A DNA stretch of 64,000 bases. Origin: Tillus elongatus. Taxonomy: Eukaryota; Arthropoda; Insecta; Coleoptera; Cleridae. A program made the translations under genes and the position numbers. Below the pieces are notes generated by a model. It had not been told where the DNA came from, made no database searches, and was given only the letters and a program-made list of their open reading frames with translations. Below, in pieces: positions 1 to 13,244 of this stretch (position 1 is its first letter; each line of letters starts with the position of its first letter). The stretch lies in assembly GCA_964006375.1 (NCBI GenBank), contig OZ023267.1:31911094-31975093 (forward strand), written 5' to 3'.

Positions 1-235
1 TTCCTAACCAACAAACCTTGAGTTAATAGCAAATTGAGTTATTGAAATTTTAAGCATTTAATGAAAATTCGCTACTAAAACGCACTTCCCGCGTGTCGAT
101 ATTTTTTTCTTACAAATATGCATCATAATTCGATAAAAAAATGCAAAAATGCAATAATATATGGGTGTACGAAAAAAACATTTTAGATATCACCAACGAC
201 TCATGAGCCAGCCCGTAATTATCAAAATAGTTTTG
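1..235 (+). repeat. Dispersed repeat A, right part (truncated by window edge)
   Basis: This stretch matches, at roughly 75-85 percent by eye, 39345-39580 on the same strand and 13640-13800 on the opposite strand. It contains the terminal motif seen in many copies here: a GAAAATTCGC box, then a hairpin-like ACGCACTTCCCGCGT at about 82-97. The tail at 185-235, which reads like 'caccaacgactcatgagccag', reappears reverse-complemented near 44725-44770. Its left half lies outside the window. It is a non-coding, non-autonomous repeat; the class is discussed with the Helentron-like copies. Confidence 0.6.
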
Positions 236-269
236 TAAGAGACCCTATAATTAACGTATATATAGATTA

Positions 270-1330
270 ATTACGAGGGCGGGTCAATAAGTCCGAATTT
301 TTTTTAATGAAAGAGGTTTTTTGACAAAAAATCATTTTATTTCTCAACATAGTCTCCTTTGAGCTCTATACACTTCGTCCAACGTTTCTACATTTTTTTA
401 TCCCTTCCAAAACATAAGAGTTATCGAGGTCCTCAAAATATACAATTGTTTGTGAGATGATTTCATCACTAGAGTCAAATCTCTTTCCGCCGAGCCACTT
501 CTTAAAGTGAGGAAACAAGAAGTAGTCACTCGGGGTTAAATCCGAAGAATAGGGCGGATGAGGGAGCAAATCGTAGCCCAATTTATGCATTTTCGCCATG
601 CAGACTACACATATGTGCACCCTTGCATTGTCTTGGTGGAAAAAAACTTTTTTCTTGGCCAAATGCGGTCGTTCTTTCTTCAGATCGTCATTGCATCGGT
701 CAAAAAAGTTGACATAATATTCGCCATTGATTGTTCTTTCCTTTTGAATGTAATCAATGTGGATTATGCGGCGTGGACCCCAAAAAACAGCCGTCTTGAC
801 TTTATTGGCTGAAAAACCCACCTTGACCCTCTTCGGCGCCACTGTTTTGACTGCCGCTTGGTCTCTGGTGTGTTGTGGTGAATCCATGTTTCGTCCACTG
901 TTACGCAACGGCGCAAAAACTTGTCCCTGTTGCCGTTGAACAACGCCAAACACTCCTTCGAAGTTGTCACACGATTGCGTTTGTGGTCGATTGTGAGCAA
1001 ACGCGGCACCCATCTTGCGGACAGCTTTCTCATACCCAAGTGATCATGCAAAATCGTAACCACTGAGCCATGTGATATTCCTATGACTGACCACAATCTC
1101 CCACATTTTCAATCTCCGATAGGCCAATACCATATCGCGAATGTTTTCCCTTGTTTTGGCTGTAGCCACCTCAGCTGGGCGTCTAGGACGTTCGGCGTTA
1201 TTTGTGCTTATACGGCCGCAACGAAATTCAGTAAACCACTTTTTTACCATGGAAATTGATGATGCAGAGTCCCCATAGTATTTATCAAGCTTAGCCTTGA
1301 TTTGAGTAATGATTTTTTTCCGCAATTAAG
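270..1330 (-). pseudogene. mariner transposase, frameshifted remnant
   Basis: DD34D mariner transposase (cut-and-paste DNA transposon, TA target) lying on the minus strand in three frames. The N-terminal helix-turn-helix part is at 1325-1044 (KKWFTEF, with an RPRRPAEV linker). The middle at 1096-860 carries the first catalytic Asp in VTVDETW. The C-terminal part at about 870-366 carries HQDNARVH (second Asp) and PPYSSDLTPSDYFLFP (third Asp), followed by KKWLGGKRF. At least two frameshifts separate these parts, so no full protein can be made. A terminal-repeat-like ACGAGGGCGGGTCAATAAG follows the coding end at about 276-294; the opposite end is not clearly recognisable. Mariner identity is firm; subfamily not assigned. 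Confidence 0.85.
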
Positions 1331-1509
1331 CTGTTGTAAAGATTGAAGGGAACTTAAAGAGCCTGAGCAGTTAGCATAATATCCTAGATTTTGTGTACAG
1401 GTTCATTTCCGTGACAAATTCAGATTGACCAAAGGTTATGGTTCTATTTCCTTTTGTCGATTTGTGAATGCATGAGGGCTTTGGAAATAACATTTCTCTT
1501 ATTGTGAAT

Positions 1510-1511
<2 letters not shown>

Positions 1512-1583
<72 letters not shown>
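1512..1583. repeat. (TA)n microsatellite
   Basis: About 72 bp of uninterrupted AT dinucleotides in an otherwise featureless AT-rich stretch. No gene is visible in 1330-2330 apart from this array and the next one. Confidence 0.97.
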
Positions 1584-1586
<3 letters not shown>

Positions 1587-1738
1587 ATAATGACAATACT
1601 TGATTATTATGGGTTTTATTTGGTGCTAATTATATTATTAATGATTATTTTTGAAAAGAAAGAATGGGTACTTCATTATATTTTGTATTATAATACCCTA
1701 TGTTTTATGTTAAACTTTATAGACATATAATGTCAATT

Positions 1739-1745
<7 letters not shown>

Positions 1746-1798
<53 letters not shown>
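1746..1798. repeat. (TA)n microsatellite
   Basis: About 53 bp of AT dinucleotides, 160 bp after the previous array. The sequence between the arrays is low-complexity AT and codes for nothing recognisable. Confidence 0.97.
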
Positions 1799-1800
<2 letters not shown>

Positions 1801-2339
1801 TTATCAGATATAATGAGATTTTTATTTGTATTTGTGAGTATTGTAGTTTTGAAACAGCCTGTATGTTTAACTTTTATGTCTTGAATGTGATTTTCAAATA
1901 AATAAATTTATTTGTTTTATGTATATGTATTACTAGTTGCATATATTTTATTTAATCTTCCCGGCTATTTGACTCTCATGCTTCAAAAGGAATATATGTG
2001 AGTTCTTTCCCTTGATATTTATGGATATTTTGAATTTCTCTCTAAATTTTGCCCACTAATTGAATCATACAAGTTTTCAGTTTCTCAAATTATAATATTT
2101 TATAGTACATATGTACATACATTTATAACACTGATAAATATTTAAAACCCCACTACTAAAACCGTCTACAACTAAAATTACTAGAGATCTCTTTTTATCT
2201 ATCTTTCCTGTTTAGAAACAAATTTAACTTATATAAGTTTTATAAATTTTACAGTTTTCATAATCAAACAGTTCTTTAGAATTTTAAATTTTGGTACCTG
2301 TCATTTACTTCAGCTGTCACTCCTTATTTGACATTTACT

Positions 2340-3256
2340 TGGTCCCAAAATCATTCTTGACTATGAATTTGAACTGGTTGCTTCTTAATCCTCGATTCCA
2401 CTGTAGTTTGTAGACAAAAGAAACTCAATCTTGTTCTTTGACAACAGATATTCGTATCAACGCACTCCTGTTTCTATGGCAACTACCAGGTCTTTTCTGA
2501 TTTTCACTTTTAAAAAAAATTATTTCACTTACGCGTGTTTCTGGATGGTACGCGGCTTAGTTTTACACTTTCTGGCTATTAGTTTTACACTTTCTGGCTA
2601 TTAGTTTTACAAATTACTATTTACAATTGTATTTTTATTGACATACGACGCCACTGTAGCGTCACCTTAATTTTAAACACTTAGTACTGATGCATTCACT
2701 CAAATAGTTGTTTACAATGGCATTTATGCTTTAGCACTATATTTGGACATTATTTGCCCTGATTTACTTACAAATTTAGGTATTTAATGGGAGCAACGTC
2801 TTTTAGCGTCTCCTTTATTCCAGAAACCAATTTACAAGATATATTCAATTATTTTTTCTGTTATTTTAGATTATTGAAAGCAAAGCAAACTATTCAAATT
2901 TATTATCTGTCATTTTTCCTGATCATAGACAAGTTGGTTTTGGTTTATGTACATGTCGAACTTCTGAATAAATTTGCATTCAATGTCAATGTCAAATTCA
3001 CTGATTTCCCCATTTCTTAAAAAAATGTTTCACAACATCAACAAAAAATCCCAACATACTTAAAATATCCATATATAACTTAACTAGATATTTTTTGTTC
3101 TATTTGTGCAGTTCAACAACACTGTCTATATCATTTACACTTTAATTGTTAAAAAAAAACCTTAGTTTTACTTGTAAGTACTTAGTTTAAAGTTTCTGGT
3201 TTTGAGCTTTGCGTGACGTAGCTAATAAATTTAGATTGATATTGCTAAATATCAAT

Positions 3257-3340
<84 letters not shown>
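2340..3340 (+). repeat. Dispersed repeat family C ending in (TA)n
   Basis: Diverged similarity to about 33290-35014. Shared landmarks in the same order: a box around 'acactgtctat.tc', 'acttagtt...gttt', then GATATT..TAAATATCAATACAA immediately before a (TA)n tract (3262-3339 here, 34807-35014 there). Function and class are unknown; it may be a non-coding transposon whose end is the TA tract. A 25-bp sequence is repeated twice in tandem at about 2559-2608. The small open frames inside are not conserved between the copies. Confidence 0.5.
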
Positions 3341-3341
<1 letters not shown>

Positions 3342-4118
3342 CAATTGGGAAATAGTTTTAAAATGTACGCCTTTTTATATATCCAGATTTTTTTAAAATT
3401 GAACTTTGACGCATTATTGGTACACCGTGTAAAGACATAAAATTAAAGCTCACCGTGGATATGTGTCCTAGGTATCTAGTTAGTTTACATTCAGCGAAAT
3501 TTGTCAAAATTCAAAGTCATGATATCGCGCTAAGCGATATTCTTTTGAGAAAATTTGCGAAACTACTGCACTGCTACAATATAGTTCCTATTTTGTTGAC
3601 AGTTAAGAAAGTAAAAAAATACGCACTACCCCGTCGGTGTCGTTAAACTTTACGGCTGGGTATTATATTATAGATGTAAATCTCTGCCTTGAAACTCATA
3701 TCATGCTGTCTAAGTAGTTGTGATAGTTTCAATTAGAAAATGGGAGCACTGACTTTGCTGTCTCATGTCGCAACCGCCAACAAGAATTTGCTACTACTGT
3801 GAGCGGCTTAAGAAGAGGATTTGCATGTGTCAAAGTCTCGCCTTGTTGTTCAGACACATAACCCCTCTAGTTAATAATTAAAGACAATAATAGTACAGGG
3901 TAAATATGTAGGTACATACAAGATGATAAGATGCAACGCTGTGTAGGTTGACGTAGCGCTGTACGTTACGAATGTCTAATTCTGCTATTTGAACCTAGAA
4001 ATACAAGCAGCCTAATAAGTTATTTATACATGTTAGCCTACTTTATTGTTATTATTAATTGGATTAAAAACATTTAGACGAAAATTTGTTTGTAGATTTC
4101 ATTTCTGTGGCTTCAAAA

Positions 4119-4120
<2 letters not shown>
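3341..4120. other. Gene-free AT-rich stretch
   Basis: No recognised protein motif, RNA or repeat. A 63-codon open frame at 3455 has no family signature and is not supported by any second copy. Confidence 0.5.

Positions 4121-4121
<1 letters not shown>

Positions 4122-4168
<47 letters not shown>
4122..4168. repeat. (TA)n microsatellite
   Basis: About 47 bp of AT dinucleotides. It lies 80 bp upstream of the lone fragment of the 307-bp ribozyme repeat. Confidence 0.95.
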
Positions 4169-4171
<3 letters not shown>

Positions 4172-4249
4172 CTTTCTTCTCAGTCCTCTCAGTTATTTAC
4201 TGATGCTACTCAGAAACTTGTCCGCTTATCCCAAAAACTGTTTTTTTAC

Positions 4250-4456
4250 GAATTGTTGCGAGAATGCATCTAGCCTTACATACTTTGTCCCTATATGAGG
4301 GTAGAAATGTGCCAGGACTGACAATTTGCTAAATTGTTAGTTAGTTGTATACAGTCTCTATTTTTTAACACTTTGTGTTATTTGCAGCTGGCGTGACAAC
4401 ATACTACTTGGTTCCGCAACTAGGTGGCGGCACGTCTACCACTCACTTAGTATAGA
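4250..4456 (+). repeat. Lone diverged fragment of the 307-bp hammerhead repeat
   Basis: From 'attgttgcgagaatgcatct' to 'ccactcacttagta' this matches, at roughly 85 percent, the part of the 37 kb array unit that lies between one ribozyme and the next. The hammerhead core itself is not included: the fragment begins just after the position where stem I would end. It shows that the repeat family is dispersed and not confined to the array. Confidence 0.8.
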
Positions 4457-4839
4457 CGCTAATAATTAACTAACATAAATAAGTTCTCAGCTTTATCAAA
4501 TGCAGAATATTTGGTGATTTTCCGAAAATTATATTTTTTATGTAATCGTTCGGACGTTTTGCTCTTCATTTGGGGTTTTTGTGTGTTAAGCGGTTTAATA
4601 AAATGGTCGTTATTTTTCTCTTAAGAATAATTGGTAGTAACTATATCTAAATTCCTAATTTGTTATTTTTGTAGGTAAAATATCATTCCTCTGGATTGTA
4701 ATCAATACAACCTTCCATGATTTGATAGCCATATAAAGTATAATAATTGTTCCAATATTCAAATTTTATATAATCACGTTAATATAAAAAACACAGCACT
4801 GCATAGCAAAAATGTATTGGATTTTTTTTTACAATTTGA

Positions 4840-7250
4840 ACTCAAATAATGGAAACCTGTGAAATTGGTCTAAGTACATCATTCCTCTGGCTGCTGCGAT
4901 TTGTTTGGTAAGCAGATGGCGTAAATGTTGCTCTGTTTTTAAAAAAACACTTGCTTGTAACTACTACCTGATATGTAGACGTTAAAAAAAGCGAGACAGA
5001 AATGCCACCGAGTGAAAAGGACTCATTACTTTGAATAACTTGATAGTTCATTGTGGTGGGTCTAGGGTTGGTGTATCTCTTATGAGATATAGAAAGCAAG
5101 ACTGAGATTTGGTAGAGTTGAATTGTACAAGATTTCTACTTCCCAGTCTAATATTTTTTGGAGATCCACAGAGACAGAACCCCCCATGAGTCTGCGATCC
5201 TCATCGAATTAGGCTAAAGAGACAGGGCTAGAATATTTTATATTTAAGTAGAGGGTGCAGTCGTCCGCGTAACTGTAAATTCCGTTAAATATGCTAGAAA
5301 GGAGGTCATTGATGTGGAGAAGAAACAAAGTAGGGGCTAAAGCTGAACCTTGAGGGACTCCTGCATTACTTGAATACAGTTTAGAGGAATGGCCATCCAC
5401 AACAACAGAAATACTTTGATTGGAGAGGAGATTTTCTGCCCATTTACAGAGTTTTGGTAGTAGGCCATAGGCCGGAAGTTAATTAAGCAGCGCTGCGTGC
5501 CAGACCTGGTCGAATGCTTTGGATATGTCTAGAGCGACAATCTGGGATTCACTGTGTCGTTCCATAGGCTTGTTCAAAGAATGGATGACAAAGAAAAGGA
5601 GGTCCGCAGTTGATCTGCGCTGGCGGAATCCATACTGCCTATCGTGGATTAGACTGTGTTTTTCAAGAAATTTTAGTAATTTGGTGTTTATATACTTTTC
5701 TTTCACTCTAGAGACGACTAAAAGGAGAGAAATAGGTCTGTAGTTGCTAGGAAGCGCTTTGGAACGTTTCCTGGGGACGGTTTGTACTCAAGCAGTTTTC
5801 CAGTTACTAGGAAATATGCCTCTATTGTAAGATGTCTGAAACAGACTAGTCAGGACAGGAGCAAGTTCTGGTAAGCATTTCTTGAGAACAATTGCTGGTA
5901 TTAAGAGAAGAGAGCATCTTTCTTACCTCATTAGTTTTGAAAATGATATCCGTCATTTTATGCGCGAGATTGGGGACTGTTAGTGGTTAAATATTTGGAG
6001 GTGGGTTAAGAGTAGAATTGCCGGCGAACACCGAGGCAAATTGTGCAGCCTTGTCCAGCGCGGTAGAAACAATTTCATCCCCTAAAACAAGAGGTGGGGC
6101 CGTGCTCTTGCAGATATTATTCCCAATAAATTTAGCAATACCTTAGGAGTGTTTGCTGCCGTTGTAGCTTAAGAGGACTTTGTTTTTGATGTGGTTATTA
6201 AACGATTTTTTTGCCTCAGAAAGAATGCGGACATAGCGATTTCTTGCATCTTTAAATGGTTGACGGTTTACTTGACTGGGATTTTGTAGAAGCGTTTTGT
6301 GAGCTTTGACCTTTTCAAGTCTGGCCTTGTCACAGGATTTAGAGAACCAGGGCTTTTGACTGGCCGAAGAGGTTTTCTGTGTACGTTGAATAAATAATTC
6401 CATGCCAGCTTGGATAATTTAGGTGACGTTTTGTGAGATACCAGAGGGTTCAGGATGAGAGTAGCAGACAGACGCCCATGGGAATGAGAAAAAGTAATTC
6501 CGCATTTCGTCCCAGTTCGCTACGATGAGTGTGTGACCGCGGGTTGCATTGCGCAGGAAGCAGTGACCAAGCCGTGGTCTGAGAGACCAACGGGGGCGTT
6601 GACTGATGTATTATAACATTCAAGTTTTGTAGTAAGAAGGAGATCCAAGGGATTTGAGCTGTGTGTTGGGATGCGAGGGAAGTAAGTAGGTTGCTGCACC
6701 ATATTGGCTAAAGATTTGCTGACTGAAAATGCTTCAGCTGCTCTTCCTTGTGGATACGTTTTTGAATATTCTAGCCATTCCTTATTATGGACATCGAAGT
6801 CATCAAGAATAGTGACCTCGGAGGAAGGATATTCAGAAATCAGATGGTCCGTTTTTCAGAAATGTATTCGAAGAGCTGGAAAAAGTTGTTGTCAGAAGGT
6901 GATCGGTAAATGCAACAGATGAATTCAGCTGTAGCCCTGAGACAGAGTTTCATCCAAAGTATAATTTTTCTTCCAGCTTCTAAATTGGGGAGTCTGGTGG
7001 AGGGTAGATTGCTGCGGACGTATGCGCAGACACCTCCATGCAATCTAAAGGGAGTAAGGAGCTTATACCCTGAGAAATTTAGGTGATTAGTGGCTGTTTT
7101 GTCACTGATTTGGCTTTAGGTGCGGAAGAGGACTTGGGGCCTTTTAGTCTGGTGGAAATGGTGGACGGAGTTTAGGTTAGAATTTAGGCCACATATATTC
7201 GAGAAGGATATGGTAAATCTTGATGCCGGCGCCTCCCGCACACTCCTATC
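4840..7250 (-). pseudogene. CR1/Jockey-type non-LTR retrotransposon, decayed
   Basis: Two-domain pol of a LINE-like element on the minus strand, broken by stops and frameshifts. The endonuclease part is at about 7043-6520 (GGVCAYVRSN, IYRSPS, then SNPLDLLLT and GLSDHGLV, the APE-type Ser-Asp-His box). The reverse transcriptase is at about 5900-5209 (DRQYGFRQRRSTADLL, IVALDISKAFDQVWH, GVPQGSALAPTLFLLHINDL and YADDCTLYL, the catalytic Tyr-Ala-Asp-Asp). The thumb/C-terminal region continues to about 4840. A second copy of the same family lies in inverse orientation at 9560-10760. CR1 versus Jockey cannot be settled by eye. Confidence 0.85.
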
Positions 7251-7489
7251 TCGGAGACCCAAATGAAATCTGATAAAGCTGACTATATTAGCCTTTTCGT
7301 TTAGTGACTGTTAATTATAATGAATGTCGATATTTACATTAAATATGATCTGTTTTTATTACGGTTATTGTTAACGGGTTACTTATTATTATATTTATTG
7401 TCGTTATGATGATTATTAATATAAGCTGATTTTACTTTCATGTTAAATATTGGCATGCACTACATACACAGCTTGGAGACGTCATCTGT

Positions 7490-8510
<1,021 letters not shown>

Positions 8511-8690
8511 TTTCTTGAAGAATTGTTAGATTAAAATGCTCTAACGTAGCAACTGAATTCTATTTAAGGTTGTTAAGAATGCGTGTAAATACCATAAATA
8601 TTCCCTTGTCTGATGATACCCCAAAGCGGTGAAACTGGTTACTGAGAAGAAAATAAACAACTGGAAAGGCAGAGTTAAAGTTTATACGTT

Positions 8691-9400
8691 ATGTCTATCA
8701 CAATTAATTAATAAGTGAACTCATTGGTTATAGCAATTGTCTGACCTGAGTAATAAAAATTAATTTATAAATAAACTAGACGCTAAGGTTTATTTCATGT
8801 AATTCGAAAGATGATAATATACGTTAATATCAAATGTATCAAAGATAATTTATTAATGGCTAGAAGGGAAATATAATATAAGGTTCCCTTTTAAAATGCC
8901 ATATATCTTCCTTAGGTGTGTAAAAGTTTCCAACGCTGACGTTTCAAGTAACTTACCGTTTTTGAATATCATCTTTTTGATATATGAGCAAACGAGTACC
9001 CCGAGAAAGTTTAAGAAACTAAGGGGAAACGTAGATGCTGACTACCTCACAAATCAAAATCTACAGGGCGCACAATAAATATACTAATGGATTTCAGAAG
9101 CAATATTAAAGAGTGCATATTACATTTCAGGCTTACTTTTGATTGGAAACTTGAACCTCTTAAAATATTCAGTAGTTAGAGTAAAATAACTGTTTTTAAT
9201 TAGACATATGCACAGTCTACCAATCAAAAGCAAAATACCATATAATAACTGATACCTCGTTTAAAAATTTTAAATGTATAATTTCAGATCATGAATTGCG
9301 GTTACATTTTGTGAAATGTTTCTAGTTATTAAATCAAATCAGTCAGATAATATCGAACATAGAGATACATTTATTGCTTTTGTAGACCCAGGAAAAGCAA
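8691..9400. other. Gene-free stretch
   Basis: AT-rich sequence with short unrelated open frames only. No protein motif, repeat copy or RNA fold was recognised. Confidence 0.5.
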
Positions 9401-9559
9401 TCAATAGGATTGGAAAATATTATTTCATATCATAAACAGAGCTGGATTGGATTGGCTTGGAGGGAACGGTACATAATTCTAAATCTATACAAAATCACCG
9501 TAATAGATATCAACGGATATGAAACTGAAGCTAAAATAAGGAAAGCCGTACGGGAAGGA

Positions 9560-10760
9560 TATCCATTATCGCCATATCTGTTTAAATTTGTGTATAATGG
9601 AGCAATTTTTCTCAAAAAATGCGCACCAGAACTTGCTCCTGTCCTGACTCTTATGTTTCAGACATCTTACAATAAAGGCATATTCCCTAGTAACTGTAAA
9701 ACTGCTCAAGTACAACCCGTCCCTAAGAAAGGTTCCAAAGCGCTTCCTAGCAACCACAAGCCTATTTATCTCCTTTAAGTCATCTCCAAAGTGATGAAAA
9801 TGTATATAAACACCGAATTACAAAAATTTCCTTAAAAACACAGTCTAATCCACGACAGGCAGTATGGATTCCATCAGCGCAGATTAACTGCCGACCTCCT
9901 TTCCTTTGCCACCCATACTTGGAACAAGTCTATGGAACTACACGGTGAATCCCAGATTGTCGCTCTAGACATATCCAAAGCATTCGACCAGGTCTGGCAC
10001 GCAGCGCTGCTTAGTAAACTTCCAGCCTATGTCCTACCACCAAAACTCTGTACCTGAAGAGCAAATTTCCTCTCCAACCGGAGCATTTCTGTTGTGGTGG
10101 ATGGCCATTCCTCTAAACTGTATCCAGTTAATGCAGGAGTCCCTCAAGGTTCAGCTTTAGCCCCTACTTTGTTTCTTCTCCACAACCCTGTAGCACATCC
10201 AACCCTGTTCACAGTTACGCGTACGACAGCACTCTCCACTCAAATATACAATATTCTAAGCCTGTCTCTTTAGCCTAATTAGTATCGCAGGCTCATGGAG
10301 TGTTCTGTCTCTGTGGATGTCCAAAAAATATTAGACTGGAGAAGTAGAAATCTTGTACAATTCAACTACACCAAATCTCAGCCTTGATTTCTATGAGATA
10401 CACCAGCCCTAGACCCAACACAATGAACAACCAAGTTATTCAAAGTAATGAGTCCTTTTCACTTGCTGGTATTTCTGTGGATCGAAATCGCAATTGGCGC
10501 CAACACATCACATCAATTGCAGAAGCGGCTGCTAACCAATTAGGTTTCCTCTTCCGGGCTCGCAAATACTTTTTATCAGCTAATCTCTATACCTTATATA
10601 CTTCACAAATAAGGCCAAACCTCGAATACTGCTCCCACATCTGGGGTGCCGCTGCCGCTTTTACACCCGGTATCTTGGACTCTATTCAGAAGAGAGCTAT
10701 ACGTCTCATCGGTGACCCTATCCTCACCCAAAAGCTGCCAAATCGTTTTTAGGTAGTCTT
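9560..10760 (+). pseudogene. CR1/Jockey-type reverse transcriptase, second copy
   Basis: Same family as 4840-7250, in the opposite orientation and covering only the reverse transcriptase and C-terminal part. Readable pieces: PELAPVLTLMFQTSYNKG and NCKTAQVQPVPKKGSK (fingers, 9627-9740), then in other frames DRQYGFHQRR, 'ALDISKAFDQVWHAALL' (about 9960-10015), GVPQGSALAPTLFLLH (about 10137) and the C-terminal TLYTSQIRPNLEYCSHIWG with LDSIQKRAIRLIGDP (10590-10725). Frameshifts and stops disable it. The pair forms a large inverted repeat around 7.3-9.5 kb. Confidence 0.85.
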
Positions 10761-10974
10761 TAACCGTTAGTTGTGGCTTCAGGATGCAGTCTGTAAACAC
10801 GAAAATAGAACACATTTGGACAGCATGTGGTGTGCTTCCACTTAAATATTTTTTGCTTCCACTATAAGGCTGTTGTTGTGCTTAAATGACGCTGATTTTG
10901 CTTACAATCTATGTCAAATATCACTAAAGGTGCAGTCAACCATGCGACGGCAATAGCAGTGTCCACCAGCCGGT

Positions 10975-11735
10975 GTGTGAATTTTCTTAAACAAAAATTC
11001 ACTAAGGAGGATATCCCGACTTTTGAATTTTTAAAGAATTCCTTCAAATGAGCGCTAGTTAGGCCCCCCTCTTATTTAAACAATCGGGACTAAGAGAGAT
11101 GATGGTCTTCGCCTACCGACTACTTGGAAACCTATTATATCTTCATTACAAACACACAAAAAGAAAATAAATTCCACAGACAATTTTATTTCCCCATTAT
11201 CTGTCTCAACAAATGTCGGTGACCCTCTTAATCATCCTCATCCTCTAAGTACCGTGATCAAAGCTCCCCCACTGAATTGACCATGACCCTACTACTTTCA
11301 CTGATAACGAAGCAGGTAGACGGAACGACATATATAATACAAGACTTGCAACGAACTGCCAGATCTCTCTGAGGCCTAGGGTTGAACACACTGAGACCTC
11401 ACAGTCGATCTCCAGCGAGATTTGGGGAGTAGGCAGACTGAGGCCCCGTAATCGAGCTACGACAACCCAACCCACCTTTGTCCACCGCTCTAAGGAGTAG
11501 GCAGATTGAGGCCTTAGAGTGTCCTTACACATTTCCTTTACCGATAACTGAAAAAATAATGAGCCGATCTTGATCAAATTTTGTGAGTGCCTTTCTTTTG
11601 GAAGTGGCTGGGATAAGTTCGTTAGCCTGGAAAATCGGCCCAGGTTTTCCCGGAAAATCTCGTTTTTTCTTTATAAAAAAATTATATCTCCAAAAATAAT
11701 AAAGTAAGGGCAACCAAATTTGGAACGCGTATTTG
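10975..11735 (+). mobile_element. Helentron-like element, subfamily 2, 5' part
   Basis: Block A is at 10978-11070 (AATTTTCTTAAACAAAAATTCACT, with 'gatatcccgacttttgaattt' and 'caaatgagcgctagttagg'). Foreign-looking sequence follows to about 11535, then block B at 11540-11735 ('ccgataactgaaaaaataatga', 'ggccaggttttcccgg'-like). The element continues at 13245 after an RTE insertion. There is no coding content. The inserted 11.07-11.54 kb stretch contains a doubled 'ggagtaggcaga.tgaggcc' motif and is otherwise unidentified. Confidence 0.55.
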
Positions 11736-11741
11736 CATTAT
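11731..11741 (+). other. Left target-site duplication of RTE insertion
   Basis: ATTTGCATTAT here and ATTTGCATCAT at 13245-13255 flank the RTE remnant and differ by one base. They join the two halves of the split Helentron-like element. Confidence 0.7.
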
Positions 11742-12262
11742 GCGCCTGAAGAAGAATTAAGAGAAATAAATAAACAAATTTCAAAAGGCCTCGGACGCGA
11801 CGTAAGACCTTTTAGACACAACCAAATCAAAGATATCATAGAGGACGACAAGGGTATGAAAGTGCTACGTAGAAAGCTTGACAATATGAAAGAGACAAAT
11901 AATAAAGCTTAAAAATGCACAAGGGCACACATTAGCAAACAGGAAATATATTCTAAATATAGTGGAAGAGTTTTATGGAATGCTATATAAAAGCCAAAGT
12001 GATATAAATCTACATCCAGAATCTGACATACTAACCCGTAAAAAAGGCGTGGTTAACCAAGGCTCGGAAGTACTCATGGAAATATCACTAGATGAGATTA
12101 AACTAGCCCTAAAAAAGATGAAAAATCAAAAATCGCCCGGAGAAGACTGCGTGATTTCCGATGCGATAAAAATTGGTGGTCCTTGCTTGCTCCAAAAAAT
12201 CAAATCGCTTTTCAACCTTTGTCTCTTCAATAGTACGATATTAGAAAATTGGCACACCATCG

Positions 12263-12332
<70 letters not shown>

Positions 12333-13244
12333 CTACACGAATCCAATAAAAATTAAGAGGGGAGTACGCCAGGGAGATACGATGTCTCCAAAACTGTTTA
12401 TCACCGTCCTGGAATATGTGTTCAAGGAGCTTGATTGGAACCAGAAAGGTCTAAGGATAGATGGCCAAAGTCTGTCAAACTTACGGTTTGCAGACGACAT
12501 TGCCTTACTGGCTGACAACTTGGAAGATGTTGGAGTGATGCTATGGGAACTTCAGGAGGCCTGTGCAACAGTAGGTCTAAAAATAAACATCGGAAAAACA
12601 AAATATGACAAACCTCGTCCCTAGTAAAAACCTAATTATTGAAAACTCTGAGGTGGAATGGGTAGATAAAAACACATATTTGGGCCGCGAGATAAGCATA
12701 TCCAAAGCCAACCAAACATGCGAGATAAACAGGGGGCGGCTTACGGCAAACTTAGAGACGTTTTTATAGGCGACCTTCCAATATGCTTGGAAAGAAAAGT
12801 TTTCAACCAATGTGTTCTACCGGTTATGACCTACGGCGCCGAAACTCTAACCCTTACCAACGCTTCTGCTAAGAAACTAAAAGTAGCACTGCGCCAAATG
12901 GAGAGGTCGATGCTTGGCGTTTTGTTACGTGACCATTAGAAACGAAGAATTACGCAGAAGAACAGGAGTGATTGATGTGGTCGTACATATGGCGAAACTC
13001 AAATGAAAGTGGACGGGACATGTGGCTGGCATGCAAGATGACAGGTGGACAAACCAATTACTTGAATGGAGACCCAGATCCAATAAAATAGACAGAGGAA
13101 GACCACCAACTCGCTGGACAGACGACATTACAAAAATTCAAAAAACTGGATTCGTAGCGCTCAAGACAGAAAAGAATGGACTCAACTAGGGGAGGCCTAT
13201 GTCCAGCAGTGGACGCAGAGAGCTGATTGATGATGATGATGATG
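11741..13244 (+). pseudogene. RTE-type non-LTR retrotransposon, internally deleted
   Basis: The reverse transcriptase starts at about 11962 with EEFYGMLY and LALKKMKNQKSPGEDCVISDAIK. After 'NWHTIV' the reading runs into (TA)n, then resumes with IKIKRGVRQGDTMSPKLF and SNLRFADDIALLADNLEDV (catalytic Asp-Asp at about 12495). The C-terminal part continues in other frames with NTYLGREISI, VMTYGAETLTL and LKWKWTGHVAGMQDDRW, ending in GRRELIDDDDDD, i.e. the (TGATGA)n tail typical of RTE elements. The palm region between fingers and the QGD box is missing and replaced by the TA tract. It is flanked by a direct repeat of about 10 bp (see those entries). Confidence 0.88.
12265..12331. repeat. (TA)n tract at an internal deletion in the RTE
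   Basis: About 67 bp of AT dinucleotides occupy the exact place of the missing reverse-transcriptase palm sequence. The open frame runs through it as alternating Tyr-Ile. Confidence 0.95.

Noticed and set aside
3455..3646. 63-codon open frame as a small gene
   Set aside because: No motif, no second copy, length expected by chance.
4200..4240. 'actgatgctactcagaaac' near the lone 307-bp fragment as a ribozyme
   Set aside because: The core would read CTGATGC and neither stem I nor stem III can be formed.
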